Source of the DNA: Porphyrobacter sp. GA68
Lineage (GTDB): Bacteria > Pseudomonadota > Alphaproteobacteria > Sphingomonadales > Sphingomonadaceae
Length of the DNA stretch: 64,000 nt
Assembly: GCF_022605525.1 (NCBI RefSeq)
Contig: NZ_JAKQYJ010000003.1
Span: 52,508 to 116,507 of the forward strand
Direction of reading: 5' to 3'
Part shown: positions 8,358 to 16,395 of the stretch, piece by piece
How positions within the stretch are numbered: the stretch's first letter is position 1
Layout: every line of letters begins with the position of its first letter
Notes under the pieces: generated by a model
Databases searched by the model: none
What the model saw: the letters and a program-made list of their open reading frames with translations, nothing else
What the model was told of the DNA's origin: nothing
Program-made: the position numbers and the translations under genes

Positions 8358-10457
8358 ATGACCCAACTGATCCCCCTTTCGAAGCTGCGGCTTTCGGACA
8401 GCAATGTCCGCAAGTCCGGCGCCACCTCCATCGAGCAGATTGCGGCCGACATCGAAGCGCGCGGCGTGCTGCAGAACCTGCTAGTCACCCCGCTGAAGAA
8501 GCCGCGCGGCCACTACGCCGTCTTTGCCGGCGGCCGTCGGCTTGCCGCCCTGCAGCTGCTCGTCGAGGGCGCCCGCATCGATCCCAACACCGAGATCGCC
8601 TGCAAGGTGCTCGAAGGCGACGAAGCCATGCTCAGCGAAACCTCGCTGGCCGAAAATTTCCAGCGCATGGCGATGACGCCCGCAGACGAATGCCGCGCGT
8701 TCCAGCACTTCCTCGGCATGGACGGCGACGTTGATGGCGTCGCGAAGCGCTTCGGCGTAACCCGCCGCTTCGTTGAAGGTCGCCTGCGGCTCGCTGGGCT
8801 TGCTGACCCGGTGTTCGAGGCGCTCGCCAAGGGTGAGATGACGCTCGACATGGCGAAGGCCTACGCGTCAACCGACGACCAGGCCAAGCAGGTCCGCATC
8901 TACGAGCAGTACGCCCGCTACGGCTACACCACGCCCGACCAGATCCGTCGCGCCATCGCCGGCGATGCCCTGAAGGCCAGCGATCCGATCGCGGTCCTCG
9001 TAGGCGAAGACGCTTACGTCGCTGCGGGCGGCACCGTCGAACGCGAGCTGTTCAGCGAAGACGGTGACCGCTGGTCGGACCCGGATATCGCGCGCGAACT
9101 GGCCGGCAAGATCATGGAGGCCGAGGCCGAACGGCTCGGGGCGGAATCCGGCCTGGCCTGGATCCGCCCGATCGCCAGCTCGCACATCTACAACGCGACC
9201 GCGGACCTTCACCGCGTCACGCTGCCGACGACGCCGATGACCGAGGCCGAAGAGGCGCGCGTCGAAGAGATCGCGGCGCGCATGGACGACATCGCCGAGC
9301 AGATCGAGGCGGGCGGGCTCGAAGACACTGCGGCCGCCACCCTCGAGGAAGAGTATCAGAAGCTCGACCGTGAATACGACGAGCTGCAGGACCGTCCTTC
9401 GATCCTGACCGATGACCTCAAGGCACAGGTCGGCACCTTCCTCACCCTCGCGCCCGACGGCACGATGAAGCTGGAAACCAGCTACTTCAGCGAGACGCCG
9501 ATCCGCACTGGCGACGACGAGAACGCCGGATCGAGCCGGCAGCGCGGGACCGCGGCAGCACCTGCCCCAGAGGCCGTGGCACCCGGCGGAAAGCCGCTCA
9601 GCGCCCGCCTGTCGGACGAACTGGCCATGCAGCGGCGCGACATTCTCGCCGCGTCGATCCTCGCCAACCCTGCCCTCGCCCTCGATTACGCACTGTTCGC
9701 CATGATCGACGGCAATCGCGGATACGATCGTTATGGCACGACCATGAAGGCGTCGCGGCCGCAGGATCCGGTCATCGGCGGCGAGATGGAGCCGACGCAG
9801 GCTCGCATCGCCATCGAGCAGGCCCGCGAGGCGCTGGACAGCAGCTGGATCGAGGCTGGCGACGTCGTCGCGCGTTTCGAAGCCTTCCGAGCACTCGACG
9901 ACGACGCGAAGGCGGCCTGGCTCGCGGTCATGGTCGCAGGGTCGCTCGAGGCGAAGCCCGAGTATTCGGCGACGACCAATCCGCTCCACGCCCGCCTCGC
10001 CACGATCCTCGAGATCGACGTTGCGCAGTGGTGGCGGCCGACGTCGGCCAACTTCTTCGACCGCGTCGCGAAGGGCACGCTGCTCGCGCTTCTGACCGAG
10101 GTCGGCGGGACGGTCCTGGCCGCACGCTACAGCGCCTCCAAGAAGGGCGAGGTCTCCTCCGCCTGCGAGAAGATCTTCGCCGGCGAAGCGATCACCGAGA
10201 CCGAGACCAAGGAAGCGGCCCTTGCCTGGGTGCCCGACGCCATGCGCTTCGACATCGACCGTCCGACCATCGACGGCCTCTCGGATGACGACGACGAGGC
10301 CGACGACATTGGCGAGATTTCGGCCGACGACACGGATCTCGATCCCGATGCCGATGGCAACGAAGATCCGGAAGACGATCCCGCCGACGACTTCGGCGAT
10401 GACATCAACGACTTCGACGTCGAGCATCCCGACGACGCGCTCGAGCCCGCCGAATAG
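8358..10457 (+). CDS. ParB/RepB/Spo0J-type protein with acidic tail
   Basis: A 699-residue protein with an N-terminal ParB-like domain: VRKSGATSIEQIAADIEA, VFAGGRRLAAL and ETSLAENFQR. The HTH follows near residues 125-150 (VAKRFGVTRRFVEGRL). The very long C-terminal part ends in about 60 mostly Asp/Glu residues. ParB-type proteins bind centromere sites or act as CTP-dependent switches. This large form, next to a strawberry-notch helicase and far from parA, is the accessory plasmid type rather than the partition protein. The start at 8358 (MTQLIPLS) follows AGGAG; an upstream in-frame ATG at 8313 lacks one. A terminator follows. Confidence 0.85.
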   Translation: MTQLIPLSKLRLSDSNVRKSGATSIEQIAADIEARGVLQNLLVTPLKKPRGHYAVFAGGRRLAALQLLVEGARIDPNTEIACKVLEGDEAMLSETSLAENFQRMAMTPADECRAFQHFLGMDGDVDGVAKRFGVTRRFVEGRLRLAGLADPVFEALAKGEMTLDMAKAYASTDDQAKQVRIYEQYARYGYTTPDQIRRAIAGDALKASDPIAVLVGEDAYVAAGGTVERELFSEDGDRWSDPDIARELAGKIMEAEAERLGAESGLAWIRPIASSHIYNATADLHRVTLPTTPMTEAEEARVEEIAARMDDIAEQIEAGGLEDTAAATLEEEYQKLDREYDELQDRPSILTDDLKAQVGTFLTLAPDGTMKLETSYFSETPIRTGDDENAGSSRQRGTAAAPAPEAVAPGGKPLSARLSDELAMQRRDILAASILANPALALDYALFAMIDGNRGYDRYGTTMKASRPQDPVIGGEMEPTQARIAIEQAREALDSSWIEAGDVVARFEAFRALDDDAKAAWLAVMVAGSLEAKPEYSATTNPLHARLATILEIDVAQWWRPTSANFFDRVAKGTLLALLTEVGGTVLAARYSASKKGEVSSACEKIFAGEAITETETKEAALAWVPDAMRFDIDRPTIDGLSDDDDEADDIGEISADDTDLDPDADGNEDPEDDPADDFGDDINDFDVEHPDDALEPAE

Positions 10458-10484
10458 CCCCTTCGCCTCTCTCCTGGGCGACTT

Positions 10485-10522
10485 GGCGGCAGCCGCGACA
10501 CCCCGGCTGCCGCCATTTTTTT
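10485..10522 (+). terminator. Rho-independent terminator after parB-like gene
   Basis: A perfect 11-bp stem (GGCGGCAGCCG 10485-10495 with 10504-10514) is followed by A and seven T residues. It separates the ParB-like gene from the ArdC gene. Confidence 0.9.
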
Positions 10523-10580
10523 AACGCTTTCCCATCCGCTCGTGCGCAGCGCGAGCCCTTCCCCGCTGAAAGGTTCTCCT

Positions 10581-11534
10581 ATGCGCAAGCCTTCACGCAT
10601 TTCCCGCCCGCGCCGCGACATCGCCAGCGAGATCACGGCCCTCATTCTGTCAAAGCTCGAAGCCGGCGTCTTGCCGTGGGCGAGGCCGTGGGACCGCACC
10701 GGCGGCGGCGGCCGCCCGCTCCGACATTGCGGCACCACCTACACCGGCATCAACACGCTGTTCTTGTGGGCCATGGCCGACGCAAACGGGTATAACAGCC
10801 GGTACTGGATGACCTATCGCCAGGCCCAAGAACTCGGCGGTCAGGTCCGCAAGGGCGAAGCCTCATCGCTGAGCGTGTATTATTCGCAGATCAGCAAGAC
10901 TGACACCAACAGGATCACTGGCGAGGAGCAGAACCGCGCGATCCGTTTTCTCAAGGCGTACAACGTCTTTAACGCCGACCAGATCGACGGGCTTCCCGCG
11001 CATTACTACCCCACCCCGGCGCCGCCCGAACCTCGTGAGGAAAGCGCTCACCGCGACGCTATCAACGCGTTCTTCGACGCAATCCCCGTGGAGGTCCGTC
11101 ACGGCGGAAACGCGGCGTTCTTCTCACCCGTTGGCGACTACATCCAGATGCCGCCCCGGGGCGCCTTCCATTCGGACGATCTCTACGCGAGCACCCGCGC
11201 CCACGAATCCATCCATTGGTCCGGCGGGACTGGCCGCCTCGAACGCAAGTTCGGTAAGCGGTTCGGCGACAACGCTTATGCGTTCGAGGAACTCGTCGCG
11301 TCGATCGGCCAGTGCCTGGTCTGCGCCGACCTCGGCCTACCGGGCGAACTCCACGACAACCATGCGAGCTATATCGAACACTGGCTGCGCATCCTTAAAG
11401 GCGACGCGAGCGCGATCATCCACGCCGCTTCGAAGGCGGAACAGGCGTTCAACTACCTCAAGGCCTTCCGCCTGCCGGAGGAGCCACGCGACGCGGAAAA
11501 TCATCGCGCAGCGGAGATCGAAGAGCCGGCTTAA
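10581..11534 (+). CDS. ardC: ArdC-type antirestriction protein (zincin metallopeptidase)
   Basis: A 317-residue ArdC family protein. The N-terminal ssDNA-binding domain (formerly DUF1738) has EITALILSKLEAGVLPWARPW and TYTGINTLFLW. The C-terminal zincin-like domain has HESIHW (HExxH, about residue 207) and a downstream FEELVASIG that supplies the third zinc ligand. ArdC proteins protect incoming single-stranded plasmid DNA from restriction in the recipient. The start at 10581 (MRKPSRIS) is chosen by ribosome-site spacing (GAAAGG); an in-frame ATG lies at 10542. It stands alone between a terminator and the convergent parA operon. Confidence 0.9.
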   Translation: MRKPSRISRPRRDIASEITALILSKLEAGVLPWARPWDRTGGGGRPLRHCGTTYTGINTLFLWAMADANGYNSRYWMTYRQAQELGGQVRKGEASSLSVYYSQISKTDTNRITGEEQNRAIRFLKAYNVFNADQIDGLPAHYYPTPAPPEPREESAHRDAINAFFDAIPVEVRHGGNAAFFSPVGDYIQMPPRGAFHSDDLYASTRAHESIHWSGGTGRLERKFGKRFGDNAYAFEELVASIGQCLVCADLGLPGELHDNHASYIEHWLRILKGDASAIIHAASKAEQAFNYLKAFRLPEEPRDAENHRAAEIEEPA

Positions 11535-11544
11535 CGCCAACTCG

Positions 11545-11919
11545 TCAGGACGCCGGTCGCTCCGCATCGGCGCTCGCCGCCTGCTCCACGAGCTTCCTGA
11601 AATCCTCGATAGAATTCCACAACGCGCGGTGGCCGCGTTGCTCCGTATAACGCTCGAACCACTCGGCCAATTCCTGGGGAGCCCTGATATACAGAGTCTG
11701 AGACGGAGGCGCAGGCGGACGCTTGCGCCCTCCCCTTCCCGCCGTAGCACTCGGCTGCGGATCGGTCTGACCGCGATCGACATAACCGAGCTGTTCGCCG
11801 CGCGCCACGGCGTCCCTTTCACGGATTGGATCGACTGCGACCGGCCCCCGAGGGAGCCCAGCCTTGTCGATGGATTTTTCCGGCTTCTCCGCGGGCTTTC
11901 CGAAACCGAAGCTGCTCAT
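11545..11919 (-). CDS. Small partner protein of ParA (candidate centromere-binding protein)
   Basis: A 124-residue hypothetical protein. The N-terminal half is basic, proline-rich and disordered. The C-terminal half, from about residue 75 (PSQTLYIRAPQELAEWFERY), looks like a compact helical domain and could be ribbon-helix-helix-like. Its ATG overlaps the parA stop by 4 bp (ATGA), so the two are translationally coupled. Type Ib partition systems pair a short ParA with just such a small DNA-binding protein. That role is inferred from position; no clear family was recognised. Confidence 0.7.
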   Translation of the reverse strand: MSSFGFGKPAEKPEKSIDKAGLPRGPVAVDPIRERDAVARGEQLGYVDRGQTDPQPSATAGRGGRKRPPAPPSQTLYIRAPQELAEWFERYTEQRGHRALWNSIEDFRKLVEQAASADAERPAS

Positions 11920-12599
11920 TCGCGGTGGTCCTCCTTCAGGCTATCGACGACGGCCTGCGCCAAGTCCTGTGCGTTCTCGATGGCCTTGGGCACACCCGAG
12001 GTTTGCGATGGATCGAGCTCGCTCAACCGAAGACCGAATTCATAAATGTCGCGGTACGCCGCACGCTCGACCACGCCGATCGGAAGCATCGGCAGACCGG
12101 CTTGCTCGATCGCGTTGGTGATGCGCTTCGACGTCTTCGTGGCGAAGGCGGCGCTGTCGCGGCTTCGTACCAACCGGAACGGGATTTTGCGCTCCACCGC
12201 CTCTTCCTCCTCCTGAATGAGGGACACAGCGGCAGCGGCCAGTTCGGCATCGACTGGCGACTGATTGAAGGGAACCAGCACCAGGTGCGATCGGATCAAC
12301 GCGCGCGACATCATCCGAGACGCCGTACCCTCGAGATCGATGATGACCATGTCATTTTCGTTGGCGAGCTGCGCGATCGTCTCGATCATCGCGGCTTCCC
12401 TTGGCTGAGACGTCACGGAATACGGCATTTCGCGCCCCGCTTCGGCACGCTTCGCCGCCCACTTCGTGATGATCCCGTTGGGATCGGCGTCGATCACCGC
12501 AACGCTGAGCCCGTTTTCGACCAATTGATCGGCAAGGATCATTGTCAGGGTGGTTTTCCCCGCACCGCCCTTCGAGTTGCTGACCGAGATCACCGACAT
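11916..12599 (-). CDS. parA: ParA-family partition ATPase
   Basis: A 227-residue deviant-Walker ATPase: KGGAGKTTLT at residues 10-19, the Walker A' DADPNG near 40, and VIIDLEG near 87. Its length and lack of an N-terminal DNA-binding domain fit the short (type Ib) ParA class, which moves plasmid copies by forming gradients on the nucleoid. The ribosome site AAGGAG is 5 nt upstream. The promoter region to the right is a dense field of TTGC-containing repeats, the likely operator or centromere. Confidence 0.9.
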   Translation of the reverse strand: MSVISVSNSKGGAGKTTLTMILADQLVENGLSVAVIDADPNGIITKWAAKRAEAGREMPYSVTSQPREAAMIETIAQLANENDMVIIDLEGTASRMMSRALIRSHLVLVPFNQSPVDAELAAAAVSLIQEEEEAVERKIPFRLVRSRDSAAFATKTSKRITNAIEQAGLPMLPIGVVERAAYRDIYEFGLRLSELDPSQTSGVPKAIENAQDLAQAVVDSLKEDHRE

Positions 12600-12609
12600 A
12601 CGCGCTCCT

Positions 12610-12820
12610 TATCCCGCAAGCATTTCAGCTTGCAACCATGCAGGCGCAATTGCTTTAGATCGCGCCTGCGCTTTACCTTGCGCATGCGCTTTACCTTGCG
12701 CATGCGCATTTGCAAGCCCTTGCGCCATTGCTTGCGATTTGGCTTGCGCAATAGATTGCAAAATTGCCTGCGCATACGCAATCGCAATGCTTGCACATCT
12801 GCTTGCACGTTTGCCTGCAG
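12610..12820. repeat. Short-repeat field upstream of parA (candidate parS/centromere or iterons)
   Basis: TTGC occurs 14 times on the plus strand between 12630 and 12814. An exact 18-bp tandem repeat spans 12671-12688 and 12689-12706 (CTTTACCTTGCGCATGCG), each copy containing the palindrome GCGCATGCGC. Triplets of TTGC spaced 12 then 8 bp recur (12744/12756/12764 and 12791/12803/12811). The region sits just upstream of parA and is markedly less GC-rich than its surroundings. Such arrays bind small partition proteins. An iteron role in replication is the alternative. Confidence 0.6.
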
Positions 12821-12850
12821 AACACCGGAACGCCAGGAGAGGGGAGGGGG

Positions 12851-13546
12851 GTGGGAAAGGCGATCAGCTTTGGGAGATCGCCGGTGCCACCCTTCACCAG
12901 ATACGACCTGCCGTTCCGCTTCGAGCGCGCTCTGCAGCCTGACGCTCTGCGCGTGGTCGCAACCTGCACGATAGCCGTCAACGACGCCATAGCCGACGCG
13001 GTGAACGCGGGTCTCGATCCGGAGCGCGATCCCGCCGTCCTTCTCCTTGCGCGCCATTTGGGCCGAGTTGCCGCTGGTCACGACCCCGAAGCGATGTACG
13101 ATGAGGACCGGGATCTGCGAACCCTATGCCGAAGCCGGATCGCGTCGTTGCGATCGACCGATGTCCTGATTCCCCTGGTGCGTCGCGGCTTTGCTCATGA
13201 TGCTCATCTGACGAAGGTCTATCGAAGCGCCGCGCGCGATCGTCTGCGCGCAGTGGCGCACGCGCTGGATCTGGGAGCAGCCGATTACGAACTGAGAACA
13301 CGCTCTGATCAGGGGCCCGTACCGATCCTGGATCTCCAGGCGGATCACTTTCGCGTCACGATCGCGCCCGAACGGTTGATGCCGGGCCGCGAAGTCCGCT
13401 GGCTCAGGACCGCGACCCGCAGGGGAGGGTGGGAGGGTTCGGCAACCACCGGCGAGATCGGCCTTCTCGCGGATATCGGTCAATTCGCGCGAACGCTTCG
13501 CCGGACACTCCACCTACCGGTTGCCGTGCAGCCGGTCATTCTCTGA
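12851..13546 (+). CDS. Hypothetical protein
   Basis: A 231-residue protein without a recognised family, rich in Arg and Asp and probably cytoplasmic. The frame is open further upstream to an ATG at 12764, but that start would make the N-terminus a translation of the repeat field. GTG at 12851 follows a strong purine tract (CAGGAGAGGGGAGGGG) and is the better choice. The gene begins the long rightward accessory series. Confidence 0.6.
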   Translation: MGKAISFGRSPVPPFTRYDLPFRFERALQPDALRVVATCTIAVNDAIADAVNAGLDPERDPAVLLLARHLGRVAAGHDPEAMYDEDRDLRTLCRSRIASLRSTDVLIPLVRRGFAHDAHLTKVYRSAARDRLRAVAHALDLGAADYELRTRSDQGPVPILDLQADHFRVTIAPERLMPGREVRWLRTATRRGGWEGSATTGEIGLLADIGQFARTLRRTLHLPVAVQPVIL

Positions 13547-13561
13547 CGAAAGGATAATACC

Positions 13562-14206
13562 ATGGGATGGCTATCCATGCCCCTCTCGAGCATGTACCCG
13601 CATTCGACCCCCAAGGCCTATCTCGATGCGCAGCTGACTTACGAGCGCGTGATCGACGAGCCGGCCAAGGCCGAAGGGGAGGGCGGTCCGCCTCCAACCC
13701 GTAAGGGCCTGCGGGTCATCGCATCGTCGTGCTTGCGCAACAAGGTCTATTACGCCGCAGTCGCACCGACGACCGACGGCGTCGATGGACCGGTGTTCGC
13801 GGTCGTGTGCCTCGTGCGGTGGAACCCGCGCGCCAAGGACGGCTACGTCTTTTCGTACAAGGACATGGACGAGACCGCCGGGCCGAACGAGGCTGAATGC
13901 CCGGAGCGTATCCTGGCGCTCCTCTCGCCCACCGAGAACCATTCTGCCCTGCAATGGCGCCGGCGCTGCATCCGCTATCTCGCACGGCCGACGACGAAAC
14001 TCGAGGACGGCATGCGAATACGCTTCGCTTCGCCGATCAAGTTCACCGACGGCTACGAAGGACAGGAATTCTTTGTCCGGAAGCGCGGGCGCAAGACGGC
14101 GCTGGCGATCAGCGAACATGGCTCGGCCCGCTACCGGGTCACAAACATGGCGCGCATGGCCTTTTCGGTCGTGCCGCAAACGAAGGTCCACCGGACGGTC
14201 TTCTGA
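13562..14206 (+). CDS. Hypothetical protein (DUF6927-like)
   Basis: A 214-residue protein beginning MGWLSMPLSSM. It contains VIASSCLRNKVYYAAV and FAVVCLVRWNPRA..YVFSYKDMDET, followed by a basic C-terminal segment with KRGRKTALAIS. The start resembles a plasmid-borne family I recall as DUF6927; that label is tentative. The ribosome site GAAAGGATAAT is good. It lies 15 bp after the preceding gene. No catalytic motif is visible. Confidence 0.68.
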   Translation: MGWLSMPLSSMYPHSTPKAYLDAQLTYERVIDEPAKAEGEGGPPPTRKGLRVIASSCLRNKVYYAAVAPTTDGVDGPVFAVVCLVRWNPRAKDGYVFSYKDMDETAGPNEAECPERILALLSPTENHSALQWRRRCIRYLARPTTKLEDGMRIRFASPIKFTDGYEGQEFFVRKRGRKTALAISEHGSARYRVTNMARMAFSVVPQTKVHRTVF

Positions 14207-14252
14207 CCGTTACCTAACACGATCACCCTCACGTCAGGAAGCGAGTTCGATC

Positions 14253-14459
14253 ATGCCCGCCGCATCAACCAACGGCCAGCTCAGCAGAAAGCGACAGGAT
14301 CTCTGCAGTCGGACCCATGCCCAGAGGATTGCGGGTCGATTGCTGTATGTCCTCGGCAAGCCGATGGCCGTCATTCACACCGACAACCCGTTGCAGCCCT
14401 TTCGGGTCGGCGATCCGTCAGAGACCTCGGGAAGGGTGGTGGTCGAGGTGCGCTCGTAA
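14253..14459 (+). CDS. Small hypothetical basic protein
   Basis: A 68-residue protein starting MPAASTNGQL at an ATG preceded by CAGGAAGCGAG. It has an Arg/Lys-rich N-terminal half and a second half with LLYVLGKPMAVI and a short beta-rich end. No family recognised. The same frame is open further upstream, but that stretch overlaps the previous gene antisensically in codon use and is not taken. Confidence 0.5.
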   Translation: MPAASTNGQLSRKRQDLCSRTHAQRIAGRLLYVLGKPMAVIHTDNPLQPFRVGDPSETSGRVVVEVRS

Positions 14460-14491
14460 CGCGCCCCGACCATCCTCAATCGATTGACCGC

Positions 14492-14977
14492 TTACTCGGC
14501 CAGAGTCGGATCGAGGTACCAGGAGGCACCCTGCCGGAAATCCCGGTCAGGTTTTACCACCGGCCCGTCCGGCTCACTCGCGACGTAAGGCTTGACCAGC
14601 GGCATCGTGGCGACGCGGCGCTTGGCCAGCTTGCCAGCGACCTTCCCGCGCGCCTTGAGCAACTCTTCCAGCCACATGAGGTCGTCGAGCATCTGCACGA
14701 CGCCCCGGCCCGCCAGAATGTAGTAGAGACAGCGCTGGAAATCATCGCACTCGTTACCGAGGATCATCGACAGCTTCAGCTTGGCGCCCGCCACACCCTC
14801 GTGAACCCACTCGACCGCTTCGCGCAGTTCGACCGTCGAAAAATAGCTGTCCTCGACATCCATACCGATCGCCGCCGCCGCAAGCATGCGCCGGGTCGGG
14901 CGATTGCCCAGGTCGACGCTGGCATCGCGCAGCGTGATGTCGAGATCGAACCGATTGATGAATACCGAACGCTTCAT
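14492..14977 (-). CDS. Hypothetical protein
   Basis: A 161-residue protein of unknown family, one of the few minus-strand genes in this part. A mixed N-terminal region (MKRSVFINRFDLDITL) is followed by helices, including YILAGRGVVQMLDDLMWLEELL and a basic stretch RGKVAGKLAKRR. The start at 14977 is chosen because GAGGAG lies 9 nt upstream; an in-frame ATG at 15004 lacks a ribosome site. It is divergent from the next gene, and the two share a promoter region of about 70 bp. Confidence 0.55.
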   Translation of the reverse strand: MKRSVFINRFDLDITLRDASVDLGNRPTRRMLAAAAIGMDVEDSYFSTVELREAVEWVHEGVAGAKLKLSMILGNECDDFQRCLYYILAGRGVVQMLDDLMWLEELLKARGKVAGKLAKRRVATMPLVKPYVASEPDGPVVKPDRDFRQGASWYLDPTLAE

Positions 14978-15043
14978 GACAAGGGTCTCCTCGTCCATGA
15001 ACATACGGTGAACAGACTAGACCGTCAACGGTCAATGCGGTAG

Positions 15044-16351
15044 ATGTCACACATGTGGTTGGTGCCTCGCCATTCGAGAGGCCTGTCTCTCCGCACGGAC
15101 GTGCCTGTTGTCGTCCGCGACGCGCTCGTGCGCTGGTACGAAGGGGAGGGCACTGACGCCGATCATCGGGCCAGCGTCACGATGGTCGTCAAAGCGCGGA
15201 CACACGGCCAGTGGATCGCCTGCGACTGCCTGGGCGGCGAAACGCCGCCGCCATTGATGTCGCCGTCCTACCTGTCCGAGGCAGAGACCTACTATCTTCG
15301 GCGGCTGACCAGCACCCGGCAGAAGCGCCCCGAGCATCTGACAGACTGTCCGTTCTACCGCGAGCAGGCCCCACAGCGATTCCGCGAAAAGCGCAGCGCA
15401 ATCCCTTCGACGATCGATGAGCCGCACGGCCTGTTCAACGCGCACCGCTTGGCGCCGGAGAAGCTGGCGGCCATGCCGGACGACAGCGAGCCCGACGACC
15501 GAACCCGGGGCGTTGCGATACCGCGTCTCGCGCGCCTGCTGTGGCTCCTCATGGAAATGGCGCACGTCAACGTCGTCGAACCCCTCCCTTCGGATCAAGG
15601 ACGGGACACTTCGATGGCGAAGGAATTCGCTCGCCTACGCCGCGCTGCGGAGCGATTGGACATCGCGCCAGGTATTCCCCTCGCGAAGCACTTCTACACC
15701 CATGTCGACCCCTACGATCGGAATGTGGTGTTCGCCCGCCTGCGCAAAGCCGCGGCGAAATGGCCTTCGGGCTTGGCACCGCAAGCCTTCCTTGCGCTCT
15801 ACGCTCTCGACATTTCAGGAACGACCATCACACTCGCCGAAGGCCGCGAGCTCGAGGTCAAGACGCAGGTCCAATATGCCGGAGCGCGGGTCGGACCGCC
15901 TTACCTCGTCCTCGTCGTCGTAGGCGAACACAACCCGCGTGACGGCTTTGCCGCGCTCCGCGGCTATGCGCAGCCGATCGCCCGCCCATCCAGCTTCATC
16001 GCGGTGCACAACCAGGCCGAGCGTGACGCCGTCATCGGCCTTCTCGACCTTCAGTACCGCTGGCGTCGGCGGCAGATCGATATAGGCTTCAAGCGCCCTC
16101 TCTTCGATCTCACCACCAAGGCAGGTCCGCTAAGGCCGGATCTCGTCCTCGACATCCGTGACAACAGTACCGGCGAACTGATCGAGGCGGCGCTCGAAGT
16201 CATCTCCAACGACGAACCCGACTACATCGACGCCAAGCAGCGCAAGATCTCCGCGCTGGCTGAGCTGGGCCCAACCGTCTTTGCGCGCACCGCGACGCTT
16301 CGCGACCACGGCATCGAGGCCATCCTGAAGGCGAACCTGGGCATCGGCTGA
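15044..16351 (+). CDS. Hypothetical protein with possible nuclease-like C-terminus
   Basis: A 435-residue protein. It has two early cysteine pairs (CDCLGG near residue 59, TDCPFY near 101), suggesting a small metal site. The C-terminal part reads RPDLVLDI...ALEVISNDEPDYI...KQRKISAL, roughly the D...E-x-x...K spacing of PD-(D/E)xK folds. That is only a suggestion, because the E/K spacing is not canonical. No family was recognised. It ends at the TGAAAGGGGAGGGGG motif that precedes the methyltransferase gene. Confidence 0.65.
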   Translation: MSHMWLVPRHSRGLSLRTDVPVVVRDALVRWYEGEGTDADHRASVTMVVKARTHGQWIACDCLGGETPPPLMSPSYLSEAETYYLRRLTSTRQKRPEHLTDCPFYREQAPQRFREKRSAIPSTIDEPHGLFNAHRLAPEKLAAMPDDSEPDDRTRGVAIPRLARLLWLLMEMAHVNVVEPLPSDQGRDTSMAKEFARLRRAAERLDIAPGIPLAKHFYTHVDPYDRNVVFARLRKAAAKWPSGLAPQAFLALYALDISGTTITLAEGRELEVKTQVQYAGARVGPPYLVLVVVGEHNPRDGFAALRGYAQPIARPSSFIAVHNQAERDAVIGLLDLQYRWRRRQIDIGFKRPLFDLTTKAGPLRPDLVLDIRDNSTGELIEAALEVISNDEPDYIDAKQRKISALAELGPTVFARTATLRDHGIEAILKANLGIG

Positions 16352-16395
16352 AAGGGGAGGGGGAAGAGCGGCTCGAATCCAACAGGAGACGAGCC

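Noticed and set aside
12610..12820. CRISPR array
   Set aside because: Repeats are only 4-18 bp, unevenly spaced, with no unique spacers of regular length and no cas genes.
12764..12850. N-terminal extension of the gene at 12851
   Set aside because: The extra residues are a translation of the TTGC repeat field (Cys/His/Leu-rich); GTG at 12851 has a strong ribosome site.
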